The notes under the pieces are model-generated. The model saw only the letters and a program-made list of their open reading frames with translations, was not told the origin of the DNA and made no database searches. Both the position numbers and the translations under genes were made by a program. A stretch of DNA of 64,000 bases, taken from NCBI GenBank assembly GCA_014964245.1, contig JACVYH010000002.1, positions 1,081,501-1,145,500 on the forward strand, read 5' to 3'. Of this stretch, positions 13,564-24,463 are shown piece by piece (the first letter of the stretch is position 1; each line of letters opens with the position of its first letter). Source of the stretch: Nannizziopsis barbatae (taxonomy: Eukaryota > Ascomycota > Eurotiomycetes > Onygenales > Nannizziopsiaceae).

Positions 13564-13636
13564 CACAGATAAGTATTTTCTAAATTAATATTATGCTTAA
13601 TTTGAAAATTCAGTATAAACTAAATCTTAGCATAAT
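13564..13636 (-). repeat. Isolated terminal-inverted-repeat copy
   Basis: This 73-bp stretch matches the right terminal repeat of the element at 39,360-40,245 (its 40,165-40,245 end) with mostly transition differences. It also ends next to a TA dinucleotide (13,637-13,638). It includes the internal hairpin-like ATTCAGT...ACT(G/A)AAT. No partner end was found nearby, so it is probably one end of a second, eroded element. Confidence 0.55.
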
Positions 13637-14403
13637 TACATGTAAAGTATATTAATTAGTCATTATAAAATCACATGATTCTTTCTTAGTTATAATTAGA
13701 TAAGTAATTTCATTTTTTTTTAAATATCATGCTTCTTACACTCATCTCATTACATATGAAGATTTCTTTCTTACAGAGCTTAGACTAGTTACACATTCTT
13801 ACATTTCACATATCTTGAATAAAAACTTCAGTACTAAGTACTTACAAGTACTAATAATTAGAATTTAATATTTTATATGATTAAGCTCTATATAAGTTAA
13901 TTATTATTATTCATTTCTTAAATAAAACTACTTATAATATTTTATTACTACTTAAAGCTGCATTTCTTCATTTCTCATGATAATTATAAATATTAGTAAA
14001 TTAATACTGATACTCAGCTAACTAGTAATCTGAAAGTAACAGCTTTCTCATTTCATTCTTATCTCATTTCATTCTTATTAGTTAAGTGCAGGCTGAAAAT
14101 CAGATCTTAATCATTACTAATTCATCTTAAATAAAGCAGCAGATTATTTTTTCTCTTACTTTACAGCTAATCTTAGTTAGTTACTATTATTATATTAGTA
14201 ATTCTGCATGCTAGAAAAAGTATAAATAAAGTCTTTCTTATCTAGTTTTCTTTTTTTCACTTATCTTTCAGTCATTTAATTCAGCTTGCCAGTAAGCTGA
14301 ATGAGCTCTTCAATAGCTCATTTTTAAATATTACTTATTATAGCAGAAATATTAGTTAATACTCAGAAAACTAATATAATATCATACTCAGATTAATAAA
14401 AAT

Positions 14404-14497
14404 TAATGATTATCTCAGTTATTACATTTATTAATTTTTATTAGCTTTAATATATAATTCTTAAGAATGTTTCTATTATAATAAGTAAGAATTTTAA
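14404..14497 (+). repeat. Dispersed direct repeat, copy 1
   Basis: About 94 bp (core TTATCTCAGTTATTACATT) recurs at 15,731-15,824 in the same orientation, differing mainly by transitions. The 1.33-kb spacing would fit terminal repeats of a small element or a local duplication; neither can be decided by eye. Confidence 0.55.
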
Positions 14498-15730
14498 ATA
14501 AATTTCATTTTCATAATTATAAGTAAAGCAGGTCACAAGAGTGACCTAAGACAGCAGCTATTACAGTATTTGAGTATTAGGCATGAGTTAACATGTTTAA
14601 CTATATTTGAGAAGAATTAGCTGACTCTTATTATTATTATAGGCTTGAAATTCAAGTAACTTTTCTTCTTACTTGTCTTCAGGCATTATGTGAGTTTTAG
14701 TAAAAGCACAGACATGATCTATGCTAATCTCACATATTCTTACAGTAATAAACTTTTTTTTTTAGATTATTATAATTATAAAGAATTAAAAATTAGAATT
14801 ACTAAGATTATAAAAAAAGTATTTATATTTTTTAATTTTTTCTTAAAAACTGCAGCTTTCTTTATTTAATAAACATATTATTTAGTAGATAAGATATTTA
14901 TAATTCTGAAAGATAGTAATTCATATGTTAATACAGAATAGAATTATTAACTTAGTTTTCTTTAGATAATATAATTCTATATAAATAATTAATAGTATAC
15001 AGTAAGATAATGAGAATGCAGAACATTAATTACTTTCTGTTATCATCTTTAAATAAGAAATTAATAATAAAAATCAAAATTTCTATGCTTCAGATAGCAA
15101 ATATTCTTAAATTACTAATTCCAGTTGCAGTTGTAATTATTCTTTCTCTGTAAACTATTAATTTATCTGCTTTCACAGATGGTATGCTTATTATTTCATA
15201 AATAATTAAGAAAAATGCAGTGATTTCTTTATTTTATAGTAATTTATTAAATGATAGTTATAATAACTTGAACTTTACTAGCTTTATACTAAATGATTTT
15301 ACAGTCTATCAGAATTAAGTCATAATAGATTAGTATGAGATGATTTCACTTGATAAAGTTAATGAGTGTTAAGATAATGCTATATTTTTCTTTAATGAGA
15401 CTGTGAGAAATTTCAAGTATGATAAAAGTTTCTATCTATAATAAATTTCTTTCACTTATCTTTTCATTAATAACTATGAGAATCTTAAATCACATGAAAT
15501 TAGAAATAACATTTAAATTTAGTTAACTTATAAATGAAAGAGAATGATCTGATACTAGCTTGAAAAGCTAGTAGCAGAGTATAAATTCTATCATCATTTC
15601 TTTCTTTGAGTTACAAATCTGACAAAATATCTAGTTAACTATCTCAGTATCAGAGAGAATGTGAGACTGTCTGATTTAAATTCTTGTTTCTTAAATAACT
15701 TTTTAAATTAAATAGCTCAGATGCAGAGTT
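14498..15730. other. AT-rich decayed DNA between two direct repeats
   Basis: No intact gene. It lies between the 94-bp direct repeats at 14,404 and 15,731 and may be the interior of an eroded element. No transposase or reverse-transcriptase motif was recognised. Confidence 0.4.
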
Positions 15731-15824
15731 TAATAATTATCTCAGTTATTACATTCATTAACTTTTATCAGCCTCAGTATATAATTCTTAAGAACATTTT
15801 ACTATAATAAATAAGAATCTTAGC
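15731..15824 (+). repeat. Dispersed direct repeat, copy 2
   Basis: Partner of 14,404-14,497. Differences between the copies are mostly T/C and A/G exchanges. Confidence 0.55.
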
Positions 15825-16397
15825 TAGAACTCACTCTTACAATTAATATGTATCTTTATTAGAATGAGTTATTAGCTTTGCTTAATGAATCTAGATGCTT
15901 GAAGCTTTAATGCTTCATAGAATAAAACTCAGCTTTTCATATTAATTATCATATCAGATTTCTAACTTTCTCCTCACCTGCTACTTACTTATTTACATTC
16001 AGTAAATATGACTTAGTAAGCTCTTAAGAAAGCATCTAATAAATTATATTTTAGTAAAAGATGATGAAATATACCTGTTTTTAAATATGTATTTGTAGTT
16101 AAAGTAATCATAGACTTATCATGTGTTAATCAGGCTAAAATCACATTCATATTCTTTTCTAATTATTAATTAGCTTGCATTAAAAAGTCTTAAAATCAGA
16201 TCATATTTAATCATATTTTAAATTTCTCTGAAAGATAAGCATTTACAAAGTAATGAATAAAGAATATCTTAATTTTAATTCTTATATATATTATAGTAAA
16301 AAGCAAAGAATATTTAAAATAAGAGCTTGAAACTGAGTAAATTCTGACTTCTTGATATTTATAATTATAACTAATATCTTATCATTCTACAAACTTA

Positions 16398-16784
16398 TCA
16401 GTTAATAATTACATTAGAATGAGAACTGATTACTAATAATCATGAAAACTCAGAAAATATAAGAGTTTCAGATTTAGAGATTATTAAAGTATCAAGTTAG
16501 TTTTCTTTCTCTTATTATTATTATTAATCTCTAATTTCATTAAGATTAGTAAGCAGAGTTATTTTTTTAGCATAGCAGTAAGATTCTCCTGCTAGCTCTT
16601 CTTCAGAAATAAAGCTAGCTAATCTTATCATGTGATCTTCTGTTAATTTCATGATTACTTTACTTATTACTTAAGAAAGAGCTTATGTTTCTTTAAGTTC
16701 AAGCTTAATTTCTAATACATTTCTTCTTTTTCAGAGCTTTCATATATATATGATATAAGCTAGCTTCTTCTTTTCTAAATTCAT
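16398..16784 (-). pseudogene. Unidentified decayed coding segment
   Basis: Starting at an ATG complementary to 16,782-16,784, one - strand frame runs 129 codons to a TGA at 16,398. It has several internal stops but protein-like blocks, for example KLTEDHMIRLASFISEEEL and ESYCYAKKITLLTNLNEIRD. Five consecutive TAA codons (16,512-16,526) look like a decayed Gln run (CAA to TAA) or Arg run. The mix of charged and hydrophobic residues suggests a soluble protein. The family is not recognised, and no neighbouring gene helps. Confidence 0.4.
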
Positions 16785-19241
16785 AGCTATGCCTTTTCAG
16801 TATTAATCTTGTGCCTCATTCTAACTAATTTCATCTGATCTAGATATCACAGCTTTAGTTAAGTTAATATCTAATTTTAAATATGTTATTAGAATTTACT
16901 GCAATGCAATTAATAAACAAGATATTAATAATTTCAAAGAACTAATATAATTACATGTTATTTTAAGAGATAAACTTCTTATTATTAAAACTATTAAAAT
17001 TAACTAGTAAGATAAACATTTTTAATATAATGATTAAAAGATAAATGCAGATATAAGAGTGCTTAACATATTTATATTAACTAATCATTTTCTACCTACT
17101 AACATACATAATTATTAGCTGAAAATGCAAGAAATCTTATTATTAAAATGTATCTTTTACTAATTATTTATCATTATCTGAATAAAATGTTTTTTCTAGC
17201 AGATTAGTAAACAGTAACTAATTATAAAAATGCTAAGAAATAGTAAATCTCTCTTAAGAATATTAACTGCTTATTATTATAATATGAAAAATTAAAGAGA
17301 ATCCTATCATCATTTCTGTATTATCTAAATAAATTTAATCTAAATGCTCATAACAGATTCTTAAAGTTAAGAAATTTAATAAGCAGTCTTTCTTTAGAAA
17401 TAAGAGCAGAAAATCTTATATGTTATACTGAACATAAAAATATCTATATATCATTATATTAGAATTTCTGTTCTGTTTTTCAGAACTAGTTTGCATTAAG
17501 ACTAGTAGTCTAACATGATAATTACCTTCTTTCTTATTAGAAGTAATGTGAGTTGTTAATTTTATTCATTTGAGAAAGACATGATTAATGCATACTAAAC
17601 TAGAAATTCTAATAAGATGAAGTAACTTATAATCATGTTAAGTATGATAAGCTAAATAATAGCAATCTCAAGTCTATTAACATCTATTCTTATAATTATG
17701 CAATTAAGATAAAACTGTATGAATTTGAAAATAATTTTTATAATTATCTGATTATAAATGATCATCAGATTAATCTAAGACACTTAATTTAACTAAAACT
17801 TAATAACATAGAGCTGCAAGTAGCAGCAACAGAACTCATCTCTCTAATCTGAAATTAGATAAAGCTTATTAACAGCAATCATCAGCACATGATTACAGAA
17901 TGATATATTCTTAAGTAGAAATCTAAACTTTTTTTTAACAAGCAGCTCTGAGCTAATGTATACATAACTGTATTAACTACAGGCTATTTTACTCAGAAGC
18001 TTTAGCTAGTTTATATTTTTTATACTGATATAAATTAATATTGCTTTAGAAAATTAACTAATTTTAATCATCTGCTTCTTATTTATAATATTAAGCAGAA
18101 AAATATAAAGAATAAACTTTCTAAATGCAAGTAAAAATAATATCTGAATAATTATACTTTTTCTAAAGAAGATTTTAGCTATAAGTATAAGATTTCATTA
18201 GTTAAATACAGCTATCTTTAATACATCAAGTTAAGCTAAATAAAGCTAATACTTGAAAATTAGTAATATCAGTTTCTGAACTCTCTTCTGTTATAAAATC
18301 TTATTCTTGTTTTTTCTTGCCTGTATAACTAATAACTGCAGATCTTAAATAATAATATCATGCTTACTATTTCTATTAAGCTTAAATATTAATATCTTAA
18401 TTACTGATACATTTTCTGATAATTAAATTTAATAATTATAATATTTATAGCAAGAATAATACAATGCATTATTATGAGAAATCATGATATGCTTAGAAAA
18501 AGATAACATCAGCTGAATTAGACAAGTAAATGAGATTAGATTAAGATATGTCAGATGACAGTTAAGCTGTAAATTAGCTTAACATGAAAAAACATCAAAT
18601 TTCAAAACAGACTTGATGAAGATGAAACTTCAGAAGATGAATGACTTGCTAATTATCTATAATAAACAAATCTTTCTTTTTCTGTAAATATAATATTGGT
18701 CAATTGCTGGATGAAATTGTATATTAGATTAGTTAGATTTAAGAAAAGTGATAAATTCAAGTTGCAAAACTCCTGCCTGAGAAATAGCATCATGAAAATA
18801 ATTATATGAGGAGATTTGCATGATTTATCTGAATAATTAATGATATTTTAAAGATAATTGAAATTGAACTGAATAAGTAATGAAATTTTTTATCTTTTTT
18901 TTTTATATGATAATGTTAAAATATCTTATCTAGCTCATATAAATTCTGCATAATGTTTTCAGATATACTTTATATTTAAGTGAAATAAGATAAAGTAAGT
19001 TTAGCAGCAGGTGCCAAGATGAGCTAAGTTAAGCTAATACTAATTAGATTATTTATTCAGATAATCTGAAATGCTGAGATAAATTTTAATATAATGCTGA
19101 ATCTAATTCTCTGAGTATCTACAGAATATTCTGTATGATTCTGGTAAATTTTAGAGTCTACTAATAATCACATTCATGTTCTTAATTAAATATTCTGAGT
19201 AAATCACTTTCTTTTAACAAGATATGTTCATATTATAATTG
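16785..19241. other. AT-rich decayed DNA, no intact gene
   Basis: Short interrupted coding-like phrases occur (for example about 18.70-18.80 kb on +), but none is long enough to annotate. No CpG was noticed. Confidence 0.5.
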
Positions 19242-19312
19242 GTTAAGTCATGAATGATTCAGAATCTTAAACTAGCTGAAAATGAATTTTAATAACAGAT
19301 TTTAACAATGTA
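19242..19312 (+). repeat. Dispersed 71-bp repeat, copy 1
   Basis: A 71-bp stretch containing ATGAATGATTCAGAATCTT recurs without gaps at 33,769-33,839. The differences are almost all A/G or C/T, the pattern expected of an old repeat mutated by deamination. Confidence 0.6.
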
Positions 19313-19938
19313 CTTCATATGAAGTACTTCATAATCAGCTTAATATGCAGTATAAATTTTCTGAAACATAATTTTAAAAGATTCTATTATCTGATTCTTT
19401 TTCTGATTTCTGAAAAGATTTCTCTATCTGTTCAGTTCTAGCTGGTGTGATTAGCATATGCTAAAAAAGACTCTGTCTAGATAAAAATGCTTGACATAGA
19501 AGAGCTGAGATAATACTGATATTCAGACTGTTCACTCTTGCAGAATCATTTGACAAGTCTAACATTTAAGCACCAGCAATAGCAATAAATACATTAGTTT
19601 TACACTTTAAACTATTGCTTAAATCTCAGTTTTTTTCTTCAAGCATTAAAATACAAGAAGATTTCTGAAGTTCAGAAGAAAGATCTTATAATTAAAGCAT
19701 GAGAATTCCACAGAATTACTTAGAGCCTGTGCTCATGACAAACAATAGTACTTCAGCTGCAAAGAATTGCCAGCTGTTTTGCCTTGTAATATTAATAAAT
19801 AAGAGAGAATTATGAATAAAAACTAGAGGAATATTTTTTATCACTTCAGCAGAGACTTTCATAATTATTAGCAACATTAATACAGAATTCCAGAAGAAAA
19901 AAGTAATAGCATTAATACTAAAAAAGTATGCACTTTAA

Positions 19939-20364
19939 ATGATAGCATTTAAATTTTCTGAATTAAGAATATTATTAAGAAGAAGAGTAAATGAGTATCA
20001 AGATAATTACTGCAGTTTAAAGCTACTGGCAGTCTGTAATAACCATGAAATAATTAGAATACAGCTATCAGAATCATTAATATCTGCTTCTTCTCTAAAC
20101 TGCAATGTCACATTAATGTTAAAATAAGAAGTCATAGTTAAAAGCATGATCTTAAAACATATTACCAGGATTTTTAGCAGCAGAAATACCTCTGCAATGA
20201 ATTCATTATGTGATCTTGAATCACTCATTTTGTTCATAATTTTAGCTCAAGTATCAGATATAAGTTAAATTTTCACACCAGCTGCAGCTGCATACTTTTG
20301 CAGACTATTATATTATGTTTCTGCAGTTTTTAAAACATTCTTATCAGGAAAATAAATGTAAAAA
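19939..20364 (+). pseudogene. Unidentified decayed coding segment
   Basis: From an ATG at 19,939 the frame is open for 62 codons, meets TAA at 20,125, and continues in the same frame to about 20,364 with one further stop near 20.26 kb. The product keeps Cys, Arg, Asp and Ser at levels unlike random AT-rich DNA (blocks such as LRRRVNEYQDNYC, then SSRNTSAMNSLCDLESL). I do not recognise it. The open frame on the opposite strand at 20,007-20,237 is an antisense shadow. It lies about 0.8 kb upstream of the remodeller fossil, but no link is shown. Confidence 0.4.
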
Positions 20365-21180
20365 ATATAAATCTTGCAATATCATAATAAAATAACTGTC
20401 TGAATAGCTGAATAATTATAGATAAATTTGAAGATAAAAGTCATATAAGAAACACTTATAAGTCTGATAATGAAAACTCTAGAGATTAGTAAAACAGATT
20501 CATCTGGTTTTCACTTTTCTTTCTTAGCTGGTTTAGGATTCTCTTTTTAATAATATGATTTTACTGGCTCTGTGAAAGCTTGAATTTGATTTTTCTGTTG
20601 CTAATCATGTTTATATTAAATCTTTTTAGTAAGCTAATTAGTTCAGTTTCAGCATCTTCTTCAGAACTTATTTAAAGAACAGTTCTTGCATATTTTATTA
20701 GAGATAGCAGAGTTTAAGAATGCATATCAGATGCTATATTAGATATAAAGTAAAATTCTAGCCTGAAAGATCTGCAAAGCTTCTAATAATAGAAATAATA
20801 AGAAAGAAGATACCATTTGCTCTGTATCAAAAAGCAGTTTAAAGCTCTTTATGTATTCTTTTTTTTTTTTTCTTTGTAATAACTAGATATTTTATGAAAG
20901 AAGTAAATCTTCTTAAATTTCAGTAATATATAACTAAGCAGGAGCTTAGAGATGCTAGATTATATATAACTAATTAATTACTGCTTATATAATAAATAAG
21001 ACTAAAATAATAATTTATTAAAAAATCAGAATACAGAATGCATATACTTTATTATTTCATAACATGTCAGACTTATTTTTCTTGTTTTTAGCTTTACTTC
21101 ATACTCTAAAGTTAAATTAAATTATAATTTATCTTCTTTTTATTATGAAAGGTTAATATATCTTATTTATCTGAATAAAA
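20365..21180. other. AT-rich DNA upstream of the remodeller fossil
   Basis: No open frame. This would contain the 5' region of the decayed remodeller gene, but no promoter element can be assigned. A T-tract lies near 20,855-20,872. Confidence 0.4.
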
Positions 21181-22827
21181 ATATTTAAAATATCTTCCAG
21201 TAACATGAAATGCTTCCTGAAACTAAGAGAGGAAATTAATAACCTGAATATTCTCAGCTGTTTTATCATGATAAACTGAAGTGAATATCAGTAAAAACTA
21301 TGAGCTCAGCAGATCTTAGAGAGCTAAATTATCTGCATTTTAGTTTTAGATGTTAAAAATAAAGATAAATTTAAATATTTATCTGATCATTCTCACATAA
21401 AAAAGATAGTTTTAAAAATAGATAATGAAAACTATACTGTAAAGCTTTACAGCAGTAATATTATCAAGATAGGAATGATTAAGTGAAAATCTCTAGTTAT
21501 AGCTGCTGATTTCATTTTATCTCAGATATCACATAATAAACTTTTAGATCTTAAGAATGAACTAACTGCTTTAGCTTTTCATAAGAAAGCTGAATCTCAC
21601 AGATTCTGATAACTTTAAAAGCAAGAACTCATAAATAATATCACACTTGTATTATCTTTTAATGAAGATAATTTTCTATAATTAAAGTAATAAAACTACT
21701 ATTCTTTAGCTTTATCAGCTTTACAAGCTTCTTCCTCATTCTCATTCTTTAAATTTAAAAAGAATGAATCTTTTTCTTCATGTTCTGTTTATTAGTTTAG
21801 ATACATAATTTCTAAATTCAGATAAAATTTTTATTTTAAGAATAATAATTCTGATGCTTCTTAACAGCAAAGCTAGTAAATTATTATTATCAAGTCTAAG
21901 TTTCAGAGATAAGAAGTTCAGATTTCTGATAGAATAAAAGTTAAGAATCACACTAGAACATTCCTGAAACAAGTAAAAGATAATATCTCAGAAGTTAAGA
22001 TAACAAAGTCTGATATCAAATACTTTGAAGCTAGAGAGATATTTTAGATTTTTTTAAAAGATAATGTTTTTTAACTTCATTATTAATTTACCTGTGCAAC
22101 TTGCTTATACAGAGAGTCTGCTAGTGCTTTAATATACTGTTAGAATTATATCAGCTCTTATTATAAAGCATGTTTAGATTCTTATAATTAATATTTGCAT
22201 TTAGCTATAAAAATTAATAACAGATTTTTTATTTTATAATATCATGCTTGTGTTAGCATAGCTTATATAAAGAATTTACTTATTTCTCATTTAAGTAAAT
22301 GCTCTAAATGTAATAAGCTGAGCTTCTTTTCTTAGCTAGTTAAAACATAATTAACTACTTAACAGAAGTAACTGTAATACAAGAAGAATGATAGTATTAA
22401 TTCCAATGTTAACATTAATTCAAGTAAATTAAATAATTCTGATAATATCATGTTTTGCTGTGCAACTTGCAAGCACTTCTAGCATATATCTTACCTTTCA
22501 CTAAAGAAAGTCTCAAGAACTGTTATTAAGAATAAGAATGATAATGATAATGAACTTAACAAGAACAAGAATTAATTTCAATATTATTTTCAGAAATAGC
22601 AGTATTATAAATGTGAAAATGCATTAGAAGAAATTAAAGCTCTCATAGCTTAGCATCTGGTTAATTTTAATAGCTTCACACCAGGCTATACAGCAGAAAT
22701 GCTTTTAGAAATATTTAAAAAATATCTTGTTAAATGAAGAAAACTATCATATTTCAAGATAATTTAAGTTTCTGATGCTTAAATCTGAGGTGTGGCTCCT
22801 GATGCAATGTGCAAAGCTTTTTACAGG
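21181..22827 (+). pseudogene. Mi-2/CHD3/Mit1-like chromatin remodeller, 5' part (PHD finger, chromodomain), decayed
   Basis: One frame stays continuous for about 1.6 kb, read through many stops. After an N-terminal region (21.2-22.0 kb) comes a PHD-like zinc region: CATC at 22,093-22,104, a further Cys at 22,138, then SSYYKAC, where the family has a His and more Cys (here Tyr, as TGT or CAT to TAT would give). SKCSKC follows near 22.30 kb and FCCATCKHF near 22.46 kb. A chromodomain-like stretch at 22,720-22,800 reads KYLVK*RKLSYF...V.DA*I*GVA, with stops where the family has Trp (TGG to TGA/TAA). Intact relatives slide or evict nucleosomes in silent chromatin. The frame is lost at 22,828, where gypsy sequence begins; the helicase half resumes at 28,519. 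The start codon is uncertain. PHD plus chromodomain followed by SNF2 supports the Mi-2/Mit1 call over other SNF2 families. Confidence 0.75.
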
Positions 22828-22831
22828 TAAG

Positions 22832-24195
22832 GTTTTATAACATGTGATAGAGAGTAATTTATTATTTAGATGAGCTAATAAAAACATTTTCTTGAGAAAA
22901 GTTATTAATGATAAAGAATAACAGTGTCTTGTAATTAAAGCACTGCATGATAAATTTAGTTACAAGAATTAAGAAAATACACACATTTTACTAATGAATT
23001 GTTATTATTAATATGAGATGTATAAGAATGTTAAGAAATATGTTTAAATCTGTTACACATGCTAAATGAGAAATCTAAATTAATAAGAAGAAACACTTCA
23101 TCTAATATAAGTTTTAACAGCTTGGAAAAAAATTAGAATTAGTGTTACATACATGCTTAAGAATAATGAAAAAAAATATATCATTATCACTTGAGATAAT
23201 TTATTCAGATAAATTAAAGCATGATCTTTAGCAAACATCATTATTATAAAAATTATCTAGTTTATTTATCAGAATATAATCATGTAATAGAGAATGCTTA
23301 AAGCTATTATCATTAATAATAAATTAGAAAATAAGAATGTTATTAAAGAATTATTAAAAGAATATAAAATTAAACATATTCAGATTTCTCTCTATAATTT
23401 CTATGCAAATGATATGATTAAATGAGATTATCATCTAATTAAAGACACACTTTCAAAAATAACAAATGATTTTAGAAAAAATTAAGTTACACATTTATCT
23501 GCAGTATTAATAACTAATCATGTCATTATAAAATAATTAACAGATATATTATCTTATCAAGTTTTAATAAGTTAAGATGCAGTTCTGCTAATAAAATGCA
23601 AAGTTAGAACTTGAAAAATGTTATCTTAAAATGAGATTTACTTGATATAAGATCTTATCATCATGTAAGCATGCTAAATTAAAAAATATAATCAAGATAT
23701 ACAAGAAGCTATTAGTCATGTGAAATAAATCAGAAAGAAAAATAAGAAATAATTCAATAATAAGTATAACACATGTGATAAATTCTTAAGTGTTGGAAAC
23801 TTTATTTTACTGCATCACATGAAAGATAACAAGAACATGTTAAGAATTCAGAAGTTTTAATTTCATTAGTTAAAGTTATATAAAATAACAGATGTTAATG
23901 AGTAACATGCTTATTATTAGATTAAGAAATTAAATAATACACAGATTATGAGGATAGTTATAGATAATAAATTTAAGAAATATTATTCTAGAAATGATTT
24001 AGATAATTTTGTTAATATTAATGATATATTTAATAAGAATAGGAAGATGAAGAAGAATGTTTCTGAGAAAAATTAAAGTAATATTATTACTAGAATCATG
24101 TGAAGCATTAAGACTGCTAAGATAATTAAGAAAATTAAAAATGAAAATTCAGACAATATCTTAAATAGCAAATATATTAAAAATGATAAAAATAA
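22832..24195 (+). pseudogene. Ty3/gypsy integrase region of pol, decayed
   Basis: In the frame starting at 22,832 (shifted relative to the remodeller fossil), the translation follows fungal Ty3/gypsy integrase. It has a pre-integrase segment (LLFR*ANKNIFLRKVINDKE), an HHCC zinc region with ALHDKF and CYTC at about 23,051, then a catalytic core. The first catalytic Asp is retained (*DNLF, about 23.19 kb). The DNGxENK-type second site reads NNKLENK (Asp lost), and the GMVERGH-type Glu site reads DMIK*DYH (Glu lost). A C-terminal part with SVGNFILLHH and KFKKYYSRNDL follows to about 24.2 kb. No protease, reverse transcriptase or RNase H lies directly upstream; the fossil begins abruptly beside the remodeller fossil. 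Frequent stops and lost catalytic residues make it dead. No LTR could be delimited. Confidence 0.75.
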
Positions 24196-24463
24196 TTCAG
24201 AATAAGATAAAAATAATGAAAATCTTTCAAAATGAATTTCTTCTGGTTAGAATATGATAGTAATAATATCATAAATCAATATAAAATTACAATATAATTA
24301 AAAAGTAACTTGAGAACTCTCATTTTAAAGCTATCTAAAAGAAAGAATAAACATAAAACAAGTCAAGATAAAAGCTTAACAGGAAAAGAAATAAATTAAA
24401 CTAGAATGAAAATAAAAAAAAAGAAACTTAGTTATCATAATAATTACTTCTTATCACTGCAAA

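Noticed and set aside
22832..24195. Integrase fossil as part of the remodeller gene
   Set aside because: Different frame and a different family; remodellers have no HHCC integrase region.
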